64,000 nt of DNA from Atherinomorus stipes (taxonomy: Eukaryota > Chordata > Actinopteri > Atheriniformes > Atherinidae): contig JALJCO010010476.1 of the NCBI GenBank assembly GCA_023101725.1, positions 2,607,001 through 2,671,000 of the forward strand. The letters are read 5' to 3'. Within the stretch, counting starts at the first letter, position 1. Each line of letters begins with the position of its first letter. The notes under the pieces were generated by a model that saw nothing but the letters and a program-made list of their open reading frames with translations, made no database searches and was not told the DNA's origin. Both the position numbers and the translations under genes were made by a program. This document shows positions 45,207 to 56,093 of this stretch, one piece after another.

Positions 45207-47889
45207 TTAGAGCCCTCCTGTTTGTTGCTGAAAAACATCAATAGTGTCCTCGTCCTCCATCTCCAGCTGAGGCAGAAGAGGAAAAATAGTTTAATTTTCA
45301 CATAATTAAAACCTATGAACATCTGTATAGATTACAAGTGTTTGCAACAAGATTTATAAAAAAACAACCAAGTCATCACTGATGCAGTTAAGCAGGCTAA
45401 GCAGTAGGGGTGCACCGATTGCAGTTTTCTGGCCGATCACCGATCGCCGATCTTTATGAAATCTGACCCACCAATACCGATTTTTGCCGATACCAATTTT
45501 TCTTGATAATTGACAGCAAATATCTTCAATGTACCAATTTTGTTTTATTAACAAACAATGCCTGTAGTACAATGCAAACTAGTTTTAACTGCACAAGCTA
45601 CTGTTCTTAAATATAAATGAAAAGTTGCAAGCATTGCTGTCCAAACTACAAAAATATAATTTCCATTCCTTCAGTCTCATTTTTCACAGTATTAAAGACA
45701 AAACTAGCTCAGCTGGTTGCATTTCAAACTGGCTTTGAGCATCTTGCTAAAAATAAAGTTCACAACAATATTTTGCTTATTTTGCAATGCATATAATATG
45801 GGTTTAAGTAATAAATAAAATAAGCTACAAGACAAACTAACAAAACTTAAACCACCAAAAGTGACTTTAGCGGAAGTAAATACAATCGGTAGATAAGATC
45901 GGTTTTACATTTATTGATCGGCCGATCCCCGATCCCCCAAAATTAAGGAAATCGGAGCCGATCGATCGGCTGGCCGATCAATCGGTGCACCCCTACTAAG
46001 CAGACATCACATTTTTATACAGACATGGCAAGTTGTCTAAAATACAAGTCTTAATCTGGATTTATACGTGCATGTCGACTGCGTCAGCCCAAGTGCCATA
46101 CGCAGAGGCCTGACTCGCACCTCTTCGGACCAGACGTGCATCCCGGCTGCGCGAACGCAGAGACATGGAAGTACTCCCTTGTGATTGGTCAGTATAATTT
46201 CGAATGAATGAACGAACGAACAAACGATTAGCCACCACTGTTGCTCTAAAAGAGGAAATCCTTGCGGGAGCTAAAGTGAATCATTGGGGAGAAAAAAAAA
46301 ACCCAAAAAAAACATTTTGCCCTGTGGAGCTTTCCGGTCGATAACAGCCCCAGCGTTGCCTGTAGATCTAGAAAAGTAACTGCAGCACGACGCCAGCTCA
46401 ACATGATGCAGCAGGGTGGGCGAGTATAAATACAGCTGTCGTTTAGAGAGGATCCACTTATTCCAACTCAACAGGGGGGACAACGACCATTACTATACTA
46501 TTTCACTGAACATAAAAATGTCTGTCTATACCACATAAGGGCAACAAGTTGTGAGAAGTATGTGATGTTTGTTTCATTGTATAGGAAAGTTTCAGCAAAA
46601 TGCTTTGTTTGTAGGAGGCTGGATATTTCCGAGTTTACTTTAGTAAATCAATTTAATGGCATTCCAGGAATCTTAAATGGCAAATTGAGCAGAACTTGAC
46701 AGATAGCAAGACATTCATATGTAAGGTAACTATGCTGTATTTTGATAGATCAATAAAAGGGGGGCTCTCAGACACATTTCTTGTTTAAATATGTAAACAT
46801 AAGGTTATTTTGTGACACACAAGCAACAGATTTGATCTTTAAAATAAAAGTGTCCCACTGGAAGGATGTAAGCATTGAAATTTATCTGGAGTACATGATT
46901 ACATGCTGATTTGATCCAAGTCTGTTCAAGTTAAATCAAACATGTTTAACAACCTACACAATTATTCCTCATAAGTAAACTGCCTTACAAGACACGTGCT
47001 GTATTATTTTACCAACCTGTGCAGGTGTATCCGTTTCATTAATTGGCTGTCCATCAAACCTAAACCTTATTTGACGAATCGACAATCCCTGTACAAAACA
47101 GAACAAACAAGAAAGGTTACTTAATCAGTCAACATTTACTTATTATACAAAAAAGTGTGCATAACATTCACAGTCATCGTTGAACGTAAGCGGTTTCCAT
47201 ATCAGTCTGTTAAGATGAACGTGCCTGTCTTTCGCAGTATGCCTTCATGAGTTTGCTGAGCGGAGTATGCCTTTTGATTTTGAATTGAACCACAGATCCA
47301 TCCTGACCGGCTACCTTGAGGTTAATGTGGTCATTCTCCGTCTTCACTCCCTCCTGCAACACAAGCCATCAACCGCAGAAGGAACACACCAACCGTTACA
47401 ATAACGTTTAACAGTTAAACACAGCTGCTAACTGAAGTTAGCTAAGGACATGTGCGGTGTTGCTGCTTTCTATTCCTGCAGCAGTTAGCATAGCAAGCTA
47501 GTCCATTTTCAAACTGGCGCAGAGAGCCACAATGGCGCAAATGATCAGGGAAAAAAATACAAATCATTCAATTCAATAACAGCCTCTCAAATTAACATTA
47601 GCTCGCAAAGTTTGCCCAAGAGGTAACTTATTATGTATTAATAATGAATATTGATTATGTAGCAATGCTACATACGCCCTACTGTGCGCCTAAAGCCAAA
47701 ATATCCGCAAACCTTTGTTTTCTCCGTCTACCCGCTCAAACGGGGTGACTGTAGCCTGGAAGCAGGACTAGCTTAGCACAAAATGCTAATGTTGACGTGC
47801 AGCTAGCAGAACAACCCCTTATTGAGAAACATGAACAAGATTATCGGTAGCAGAAGCCCAGTACTGACCTTTGGCTTTTCTTCAGACAT
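45207..47889 (-). CDS. SUMO3: SUMO3, small ubiquitin-like modifier (complete, 4 exons)
   Basis: Ubiquitin-like protein attached to lysines of nuclear targets by E1 SAE1/SAE2 and E2 UBC9. Coding exons are 47869-47889, 47225-47353, 47017-47088 and 45207-45266 (282 bp, 93 residues). It opens [19 protein letters not shown] around Lys11 is the family's poly-SUMO acceptor site, and MSEE marks SUMO3 rather than SUMO2. The core carries [32 protein letters not shown] and [19 protein letters not shown], then the acidic [17 protein letters not shown]. Sentrin proteases should cut after the GG. Only one Leu follows, so the propeptide is a single residue. Intron 2 uses a GC donor (see separate entry). The gene lies 1.6 kb below PTTG1IP, as in human. 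Confidence 0.97.
45405..45995. mobile_element. hAT-like element with perfect 8-bp duplication in SUMO3 intron 3
   Basis: Left end TAGGGGTGCACCGATTG, right end reverse-complemented TAGGGGTGCACCGATTG, then GATCGGCCAGCCGATC-like words. Flanks CTAAGCAG at 45,397-45,404 and 45,996-46,003 are identical. The 591-bp body has no transposase. It sits between the last two coding exons of SUMO3. Confidence 0.85.
46046..47016 (-). other. Remainder of SUMO3 intron 3
   Basis: 46,060-46,420 is notably CpG-rich for an intron and includes short GAAT/AACG tetranucleotide repeats near 46,200. It looks repeat-derived, but I cannot assign a family. The rest up to 47,016 is unremarkable AT-rich sequence. Confidence 0.4.
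47223..47224 (-). other. SUMO3: GC splice donor of SUMO3 intron 2
   Basis: On the minus strand, exon 2 ends ...GAAAGACAG and the intron begins GCACGT. The next exon must start in phase 0 with GGATTGTCG (GLSIRQ), after an ACAG acceptor. The nearest GT, four bases later, would break the frame. So this is a GC-AG intron, with the strong CAG exon end usual for such donors. Confidence 0.85.
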
Positions 47890-48110
47890 TTTGCTACTTT
47901 TTCAGGTATCAATAACTAACGTGGAGTCAGGCTCTTGGTGGTAAAGCGGGTTATCTCCTCCTCCGGCTCTTTCGTTTGGAGCAGGAGCGCGCACCGCCCT
48001 GAAATTTAAAATGCTATTCGACCAAAAAGGTCACGTGCTACTAATTTCTCGGGGCCGCGGATACAAGCGCGCGTACTGTATGGACATTTGCGCAATCCCG
48101 CCTGATAGGT
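47890..48110 (-). promoter_or_regulatory. SUMO3: SUMO3 5' UTR and CpG-rich promoter
   Basis: GC- and CpG-rich sequence directly upstream of the SUMO3 ATG, with GCGCGCACCGCCC-like and GGGGCCGCGG words. An E-box, CACGTG, lies at 48,032-48,037 within GGTCACGTGC, a typical USF/CLEAR-type site. No TATA box is evident. It is consistent with a housekeeping promoter. Confidence 0.6.
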
Positions 48111-49463
48111 GAAAACCTTATTTTTTTCATCCTTTGTTCAAAACTGGAGCAATTGAAGGAAATTTGAAAAAAGGCTCTTTTTTGTGGACCACATAATTAC
48201 TTTAGGGAAGTAGAAAGAAACTATTTTATAAAAGGAAAATATTTTGCAAAAATTAAGAAGTTGGGAGACACTGGGAAACAGTGTCATCACTTCTCAAGGC
48301 TTGATCAAACTTCTGCTGTTGCCAAAGAGACTAATTGTTGACTAATTTCTTGCTGCCTGAAAAAGACCTGTTGGATTATTCTGAAATAGGCTACACAACA
48401 CATTTTCCTTTTTTCCGTTTTACCTCTGGCAGCTCATCATTGACCTTTTTTTAATCATCATTGGGCTTGAACTGCTTGAATTCTAACAACAAAATAATAA
48501 TAAAAAAGAATAGGATGTTCTAATCCCCTTTGTCGAGATCACTTACAGACCGGGACAATCACTTACAGACTTACAGAGACAAATTGGGTCCGAAACACAT
48601 TTTAAAACATGCTTTACTTCCAGTTTTATTTGGCAGAATTAGGAAAGTTTGCTTCTTAGAAAGTAATTTTATTTGTCATATGTTACAAGTTTCTTTAATT
48701 TTCTGATAAATGACTACGATGGGATCAGTGCTCAATGGATGTATGACAACACTGTGAATTTTGAAACTGAGTTATAATTATGTAGTTTTGTATTAAAATA
48801 AAATGTAACGTATTAAATCACAATTTTAAAAAAATCAACAACCATGTGCATTTAGATCAAATATATGATCACAGCTACTTTAACGGCGGGGGGTGTTTGA
48901 CAATCTGGGTGGAATTCAACAACATTCATTCCTTTTACTCAATTTTGTTAATTAACTAAAACAAACAAGGTATTCTGTTGAGGTAACACATAAAATTAAA
49001 TCTACTACATTAACATTTTAAAGAAAACACAAGTTGAACTGTGAGTTATAAAACAGTAATGCCAACACAGAACAAAAGTGAAACTGGACATTACAAAAGA
49101 AACCTTGCAAGGATAGATTTGCTCGGGACTTTGTTATATGCTACAATGCTGCATTTTGTGCAAAAAACTACAGAAATATCTGCGTATCTTCGGGTTTTTC
49201 TTACTTCCACTGCTTTCAGGAATCCGTGTTAGCTTAACAATCATTTTAATCCAGTCAAACTATTAGCATTATTACTATTTTTAATTACCATCGAGAGCAC
49301 CATTTACTTATGAAACATAAAAAATAGGTTTAAGTGTTTTTCAGAGAGTATCAAACTAAAATCAATCCAGATCATCACAGTTGATCAAAATACTTGTGTG
49401 TTGCATCTCATAACTGGCACCAATAAGATCATCTAAGCCAAGGCGTCATCACTGAGATTCTTC
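48111..49463 (-). other. Gap containing the PTTG1IP 3' UTR
   Basis: Sequence between the SUMO3 promoter and the PTTG1IP stop codon. Minus-strand AATAAA signals occur near 48,625 and 48,668 and could end the PTTG1IP transcript, giving a 3' UTR of about 0.8 kb. No coding exon or repeat is recognised. Confidence 0.45.
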
Positions 49464-51815
49464 TTAATGATCATCCATACGAGAGTATGGATTCTCTTTT
49501 GCCAGACCTGAAAATTGCAAATGAGAAAAAACTGTTAGCAAGAATCACAATTAGGAAGCTGAATTATTCAGGTGTTTTGGTGGTTAAGTACCTTCAAACG
49601 TGGGTTAAAAGCAAGTGATGTTTTAATCCAGTCTCATTTATCATGTTTTTAGCATTTATCCAGTAGATGGCACCACTTGATCAGTTTTAAGGGTTTTGTT
49701 TTAAATCTGTTTCTTCTTTCTTTTGCTTTATAAATTTCTTTAACATTGTTAGTTGTTCTGCTGTTTTACCTGTTCAGATTTCATTTTCTTTACCTCATCT
49801 ATCATGTCTTTGATTTTTCATTTTGTTTCTGTTTGACCACTGCATGAGTGAAAAAAAACATAGTCAAAATGACCCACTGATAACTCCAGATGTATATTTA
49901 TTAACTTGCTCATTTACAAACCGCTACAAGAGACAGATCTTACCGTATTTCTGTCTGATTTCATCATGCCTTAGCTGCATCTCTGTTCTCCTGAGGGGAT
50001 GAAACAAAGACAAATTGTTTGATGATAGACAACACTGGCAACATTCACGCCTACTATGTTTGAATTATAGCAATGGAATCAACACAAAAGACTGCTTTGA
50101 TGTGTTCCTGCATCCATGAAATCACAATTTTACATTTTAATAGAAAAAAGGGGTTTGAATACTGTTAATCCAGACCAAGATTATCAGTGGAAGTCCTATA
50201 CTGTAGGACATCCCCCTCTCCAACATGACTAACGATGGTTTCTGTTAGTGGGTAAATTTGGTTTTTGGCAGACACCTACTCAACAGCCATTCACCTCGCT
50301 TTCTGACGAGCCTTCCTCACTTTGTTTTGTCGTTCCGCTTGTGCATCTTCTCTTTTGTTCCTATGATATAAAATTGAGAATTTATATCCTCATTCACCAT
50401 AGATATACTTTTACACAGAAACACGTGCATATAGAAACAAACTAGGCAGTGCCTCCTTAGTAATTTGTTTAAACCAGTGGCAGTATATGCAGAGAACTGT
50501 TTTGTTTGTCTGTTTTCAAGACCCTAATGATGTTATATGTTGATGAGCCATGGGTCTCAGTGGTTTTGATATAACATTTCTATTCAAAGATAAGAAACAG
50601 GTTCAAACACTTAGCTTAATAAAAAAGTGACAAAAAATAAACAGAAGAAGCAGACAACAGGAAGAGAAAGTTCTTGTTAAAGTGAAACTCTGGCAGGCCT
50701 TTGGAGATAGCGGTATCAGGCTAGTGCTACAGAATAACAACCCATTGTGTCCTTCCTCCTCCTCCTCCATCTCCTCCTCCAGCCTCCATGTTAAACCAGA
50801 TTTCAATGTCAGTGCTTCATGTGACTCAAAGCTTACCCGATTCTTTCACACTTGCAGCAGCAGATGCAGCAAACAAGAACAGCAACGATGATGATACCAG
50901 CAAGAACTGACATGGTGATGATCAGTACCTGGAAGTTGACTGTATATTAAAAAGACAGATGATTAACGTTTTATGAATCGTGACCAGCTTGTAAAAATTA
51001 CTAAAAACAAACGAGCAAAAGAACATAAAAAATCTAAACAGTATAAAGCAGGAGAAATATTCCTCCTTTATACTCTGACTTTAACATCCAGGCATACCAG
51101 CTCTTTAATATCAGAAAACACATACAAACTATACTATGGTTTGGCATCAGTAATCATACTTTGCCAGTCTTACCCCAACATACCCCCCAGCGTGCATCAT
51201 TCAGGGGACAAACACTGCTGGGGGGCAGGATGTTCTTTACTGGGTAGTCAAGGCATTGCTTTGTCGGGATGCACCACAAACACTGAGAGAAATAGAGCAT
51301 CAAAAACTCAACTTCGATACTTTGCAACACATCATGGAAACATCTGGCTGAACTGTGGGACACTTACAGCGACATTCTGCAGGCAGTCAGCACAGCTGGT
51401 GTTGGATTTCAGGTCACAAGGAACTGCAATACATATGCAGAAAAAATAACATCAGAAAAATCTTAAACAATTTCATCTTTATGACCAATTATAAAGGAGC
51501 TTCACTGCTTAAGCTACACTCTGAATTCAAAGACATATGAGGGAGGATTATGGATAAAGTCGGTTAGTGTGGAATATGACTAATTTTAGACACAAATAGG
51601 TCAACCCCGAATCGAAATTGATTATCTTTGCTTCTTTAGTTGCTGCTGATGTCATGTGACACCCTCCTGACCCGACTGTGGTCGCAAGAAACAAAGCAGA
51701 ACAGCAAAGAAAACTTACCCGGAGGTGGAGACGGGGTCGCAGTCTGCGCTTGGGTTGTGGTTAGGAAAGCAAAGTAAGAAATTATGGCAAAAACAGAGAT
51801 GAAAAGCCTGGACAT
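49464..51815 (-). CDS. PTTG1IP: PTTG1-interacting protein (complete, 7 exons)
   Basis: Single-pass membrane glycoprotein that binds securin (PTTG1) and helps it enter the nucleus. Coding exons are 51719-51815, 51368-51423, 51174-51282, 50837-50939, 50295-50360, 49944-49990 and 49464-49507 (522 bp, 173 residues; human has 180). The N-terminal signal peptide is MSRLFISVFAIISYFAFLTT, with cleavage likely near TQA. A cysteine-rich PSI-type domain follows: SCADCLQNVACLWC, QCLDYPV, ARWGVCW. The transmembrane helix is around residues 96-117 (ITMSVLAGIIIVAVLV), followed by CCICCCKC. The charged, probably helical tail contains REDAQAERQNKVRKARQKAR and RHDEIRQKYG, and ends NPYSRMDDH. YSRM fits a YxxPhi endocytic signal. 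An in-frame upstream ATG at 51,869 would add 18 residues before the signal peptide and is less likely to be the start. Confidence 0.96.
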
Positions 51816-51899
51816 GATGGTGCGAACACGATATCCCTCAACTGCCTTAAGAAAAGATTTGCGAGTCAAACTGAAGGCTGGACCTCTGGTTTACAGGGG

Positions 51900-51907
51900 T
51901 GACGTCA
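51900..51907. promoter_or_regulatory. PTTG1IP: Perfect cAMP response element upstream of PTTG1IP
   Basis: The palindromic octamer TGACGTCA lies 85 bases upstream of the likely start codon, within the expected core promoter or 5' UTR. It is a full CREB/ATF site by sequence. Function is inferred. Confidence 0.5.
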
Positions 51908-52406
51908 TTAACTGCTGACGCTGGTGTCAGAAAACAGCTGCGGAGTGACACATCTTACTGATAAAAAAAGCTTTGTGGTTAAAAAGAAACGCCAACACTT
52001 ATCGATCGGTTTTGGCACAGATAATTTCATTCCATTTAATTCCATTGCACAAAGTGCAATGAAAGACATATTCTGTTTACAAGTTATCATCATTTTGTGC
52101 TTTTTGTTAATAGATTTTTTTTTCATTGCACTAAAATCAGAAATAAAAATATGTAGTCGAACTAAAAATACATTCGAACAAACAAGAATTAAAACGGGGC
52201 GAATCGAATTGTACACACTGTAAAATGTAATAAGTTCACAAAAAAAAGTCAGGAAATTATTTTAAGTTTTTTAAAGCTGAAAATAAATGTTTATCCGGTG
52301 TTTACGCAACTCATAAAATGGCAGTGAAGTATAGCTAACTCAAGGTCATTAGTTAATTTAGTCCATTTAGACAATGGCAGTAAACCCAAGTAGCCTATAG
52401 TTAACT

Positions 52407-52598
52407 CAGTGGTTCTCAAACTTTTTTTTTTTTTACAGGGCTCCTTTTCATTAGAAATTATAGTCATTTGTTCATTAGTACTTTAAAGAAGATGCCCGTT
52501 TTTTGTTAGAAGTACAAAAACTATAGGCCTGGCTATAGTTTTTGCGGAACCCTGAGCCCCCACTGGGGGGACCCGCCCCCCAAGTTTGAGAACCACCG
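52407..52598. mobile_element. hAT MITE with perfect 8-bp duplication
   Basis: Left end CAGTGGTTCTCAAACTT, right end reverse-complemented CGGTGGTTCTCAAACTT, the classic ends of a widespread vertebrate hAT MITE class. The palindromic duplication AGTTAACT lies at 52,399-52,406 and 52,599-52,606. The element is 192 bp. Confidence 0.9.
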
Positions 52599-52775
52599 AG
52601 TTAACTCAAAGTCATTAGATAGGTTGACCAAATGTCAACCTAAGTGTGGATCAGTCTGTAGCCGTACCATCCTATTCCTTTACCCAACAACATCTAATTC
52701 CATATAACACACACACAGGTGGCAAGGTATCGTGACATTGTGAGGTCCTGTCACCATACCCCAGATTGATCATGC

Positions 52776-52858
52776 GCCCTGGCTGCTTGGCCACTATGAT
52801 ATTCCTTTGGCCTGGGCTCTCACCCGGGAGTCTGTGGGATCGAATCCTGCCCAGGCCC
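52776..52858 (+). pseudogene. tRNA-Glu(CTC)-like pseudogene, left arm
   Basis: The sequence starts GCCCTGG (5' acceptor side) and ends CCAGG-CCC (3' side). GGGCTCTCACCC resembles the anticodon arm of tRNA-Glu, with the loop CTCTCAC putting anticodon CTC at 52,819-52,821. GTGGG-ATCGAAT-CCTGC forms a T-arm with a full B-box-like GATCGAATC. The D-arm region is poorly kept and there are stem mismatches, so it is not a working tRNA gene. Confidence 0.45.
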
Positions 52859-52890
52859 TTGTTGCGTATTGTGGCAGTGTATGCAACAGA

Positions 52891-52978
52891 GGGCCCAGGC
52901 GGGACTAGATCTCCAGACTCCTGGGTGAGAGAGCCCAGTCAGCCAAAGGAATATCTCAGAGGTCAAGTAGCCAGGGCG
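52891..52978 (-). pseudogene. tRNA-Glu-like pseudogene, right arm (inverted)
   Basis: On the minus strand, this is the same layout as the left arm: GCCCTGGCTACTTG, then GGGCTCTCTCACCC with two extra loop bases, then GGAGATCTAGTCC as a decayed B box, ending GCCTGGGCCC. It is more decayed than the left copy. Confidence 0.4.
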
Positions 52979-54489
52979 CATGATCAATCGGCAGCATAGT
53001 GACAAGACCTCACACTGTCAAACACACGCAATTACCCTTTCTTGAAGCTCTTCACCCTGTGTCAACAAAAACGTCAGATTCTGTTAGAAACCCCTGTTCC
53101 CCTTAAGAAGTCTGTCAGTGCCCTAACCTGTGCCCTCTCTCCCATACGTAGCAACCCCTTTAATGTAAAATCCTGCATCCAAGTTTGTTTTGGTGGGCGT
53201 GTCCTCTGTAACAACAATGCATTGTGCCACAGGCAGGAATACATCTATAACTGATCAACTATATGGTCAATGTAGTTGATAAAAAGCTTTTGTTGTTGAT
53301 TAAATGCTACTTATTTTTTTCACAGGGCCTTTCAAAGTCAGACAGTAAGCCTACCATCATATAAAGTTTGGAAAAAAGAAACCGCATTCACTTTATCTTT
53401 TTGCTTAGTTTAGCTGAATTCTTAGATGCCTATACTATAGGATCATGATAATGTTGTTTAATCCCATACTGACTTGGATAGTGAGCCAAGATAACCACAA
53501 AATGCTGACTATTACTCAACATGGACAGTCCCCCAGATGTTATTTATTAAGTTCCAAATGTGGGGAAACAGTCAAATATACGGAGAAATAATTTATGAGA
53601 GCTTCAACCACATTACAAACATATAAGTTATTCTTCTGAAAACTAATATTTAATTTTCTCCATTCAGTGAACCTCATTTGAAACCCACTTCACATAAATC
53701 ACTCTTCTGTTCTAGCAGATATTTATGGAAAACAAAAAAAGAATATGATCTTTTTATTATCATGCTTTTAATATTTTTTAATTATTACTGAATGATTGTA
53801 CTTACAAGTTATGAATGAGCTTTAAAAACAAAGATGTTTTAAACTTTAATCAGATTTTTGCACAAAGGTGCACACAGCATTCATGCTGTATACTGCTTAC
53901 AAAACCTTGCAAAGGCACATGAGTGAGAATAGCACTGTGGATGTATTTTTTGATGTTTTGGACCCATAACCAGTGCTGTAGTGGAGAAATGAGTACATTT
54001 TTTTATTTTCCTTTAACTTCTGCTCTGTGTTTTTCTCGCAAAAAATGTTGCAGTTGTAGCTTTTTTGGTCTTCAGACTCATAAGACCAAAAAAATAGCCA
54101 CACAAGAGATGCATATTTTGCAATAAATGCTTTCCAGCAAACTGAAAAAAGAGACAAAAAAGATACTATATACTTTGCACCCATTAGTACTTTGCATGCC
54201 ACAGCATTTAACTCCTGTACAGTATGACAATGGCTTCAGACACAGTACACCTTTGGCAAGCATTGGGTAAGCAGTGTGAAAGCGTAGAAATTCATTTAAT
54301 CAAATCCATTTTTTTTTCAGAAAAAAAAAGTGCGTATGCACACCAACTCGAATTCCTGCTGGGGGGTGTTTCAACCAACACTGGTATTATAGCTTCATTT
54401 AGTTGTAATGGGTCCAAGTTTGACTCAACTGTCCTCAAATTGTTTTGTTAACAGCAGACATAATAAATATGAGATCACAACAAGGAACT

Positions 54490-56093
54490 TTTGAAATACA
54501 ATAATTTATTAAAGCATTTTAAATTCTGATATAAAACATTTTCTGATTTTTCTTCTTCAAAACAATCAGAAATCTCAGAAACACAGTCATCATCAGTGGC
54601 AAGATCAGTCTCTGGTGTGGCCGCCGGCAGCTGACCAGAGTGCCTTAATGAGAATGATTGGAGAGCGATGGAAGACAGTGTTGTAATGTGAGGTAAATAC
54701 TAAGCTCATAACATTGAGATCATATCATTCTAATCATGAACTATACTGGAAGTTGGTTGGCATAGGCTCCATAGCTTTATGTTTACTGACTTTACAGGAG
54801 GGAAATATCCTCCAGTCAGTGAGACATTAACAGTAACAAAGGGAAACACACTTCAGTTGTTTTCTAACAGTCACGGAAGCTCAGAAGCACGGCACAAAAT
54901 GGAGATAATCAAAAGCAAGTTATGGACAGCCTGTCAATCTTTGAATCATGTTACCTTCTGTGTCACTAAATGCACAAACAAGGGAAAAACTAGCAAAACT
55001 GCATCAATGCATTTTAAACACAGCATTCATTTCTCTGCAGTTACTCTCGAGTTGTTTTATAAATAAATACCCCACCCTCACCTGGCTGCTCACATCACTA
55101 TAAAACAACACACCACACACACACATACACAAACTAAAGTTACAGATGCAGTGAAATGTTGTTGACATGTTTGTATGTTAAACACATCCTTAAACATTAG
55201 TTTTGGCTATCTAAAAAGACACTCATGTCAAACAGAGTATTAGTTCAGGGATAGAAGCACAAATATTCAAACTGATTTTAATAACCAATACCTTGATGGA
55301 AAATTTTAAAGATGTTGAGGAGTATCGCATCAGTTCTGCTTTTTTGCTGCATTTTGCTGACTTAGAAGAAATACTTAGTTTTTGTTAGAGATGTGCGTTT
55401 GTGGCACACATTAAAATAACCACACAATAGTTATATTCTACTCCTGCAAGGCCACAATTACTCTCCAAGCTACAATGTTTAAATAAGGCAAGATACGGGA
55501 CATTTTTTTTATCCAATAAACCTGAGGGAATCTCCATTCAGGAGAACATTCATTACACTGGGCCACAATTCTCAACAGACAAAATAATAATAGTCATTAA
55601 ATAAAGGTGCCAACTCAGGCAGTGTACATTTGCCACTGCAAAACATTCATAAAAGTTGTGAGAGATTTGAGGGAATTTCTAAACTTTGGAAATTTAGATG
55701 TATCCTATTTTGAATGGTGGTTACATAAAAAAGTGTGCAAGTTCTCTCAGCTGTCTGCAGACATTTAATGGAAGAGATACCTGAATTTCTTTTCAAGTAA
55801 GATGTTAGAAACGACCAGTGTAAGTGGGGTGAGAGGGAACATGTCTGGATACTGCATGGAGGGAAGCAAAACTCAGGAGATCCAGATGCTTAAATACTCC
55901 CACATCAGCCAAAAGTAGTGAAGAATACACATTTCTGTCTCTGCAGAAAATTTTCTTTTTGCATGGAGGTCGTCTCTGTTGCCACAAAGCTTGAGTCAAA
56001 GTTTCTGTCTCACAGTCTCAGCTGAAGGACTTTGTTCTTTCCGTGTGAGTTATGGGTCAGGTGCATAGTGGATATCGTGTCCTCTCCAGTAAA
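54490..56093 (-). other. MYO10: Probable MYO10 3' UTR
   Basis: About 1.6 kb follows the MYO10 stop codon. A minus-strand AATAAA lies at 54,505-54,510. A plus-strand open frame at 54,779-55,066 shows no domain. The 3' end is inferred from the signal only. Confidence 0.45.

Larger units (their letters stand above)
52733..53020. repeat. 288-bp foldback made of two head-to-head tRNA-Glu-like sequences
   Basis: The arms start TGACATTGTGAGGTC and, reverse-complemented, TGACAGTGTGAGGTC, and stay alike through to a centre near 52,875, where TTGTTGC faces GCAACA. Both arms contain TGATCATGCGCCCTGGCT and GATATTCCTTTGGC. Each arm also contains a tRNA-like block with an anticodon-loop-like CTCTCAC and a B-box-like GATC-A-TC segment. 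It could be a tRNA-derived SINE pair or a MITE. Confidence 0.6.
51908..54489. other. Intergenic gap between PTTG1IP and MYO10
   Basis: No coding exon is recognised. It holds a hAT MITE (52,407-52,598) and a tRNA-Glu-like foldback (52,733-53,020). The remaining 53,020-54,489 is AT-rich and featureless to me. Confidence 0.6.

Noticed and set aside
51816..51869. Upstream in-frame ATG of PTTG1IP as the start
   Set aside because: It would place 18 charged residues ahead of the signal peptide. The ATG at 51,815 gives a normal secretory N-terminus. Not fully excluded.
52766..53005. Overlapping open frames on both strands
   Set aside because: Both are by-products of the tRNA-like palindrome, whose arms read alike on either strand.
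54779..55066. 95-codon plus-strand open frame
   Set aside because: It lies in the probable MYO10 3' UTR, antisense, without motif.
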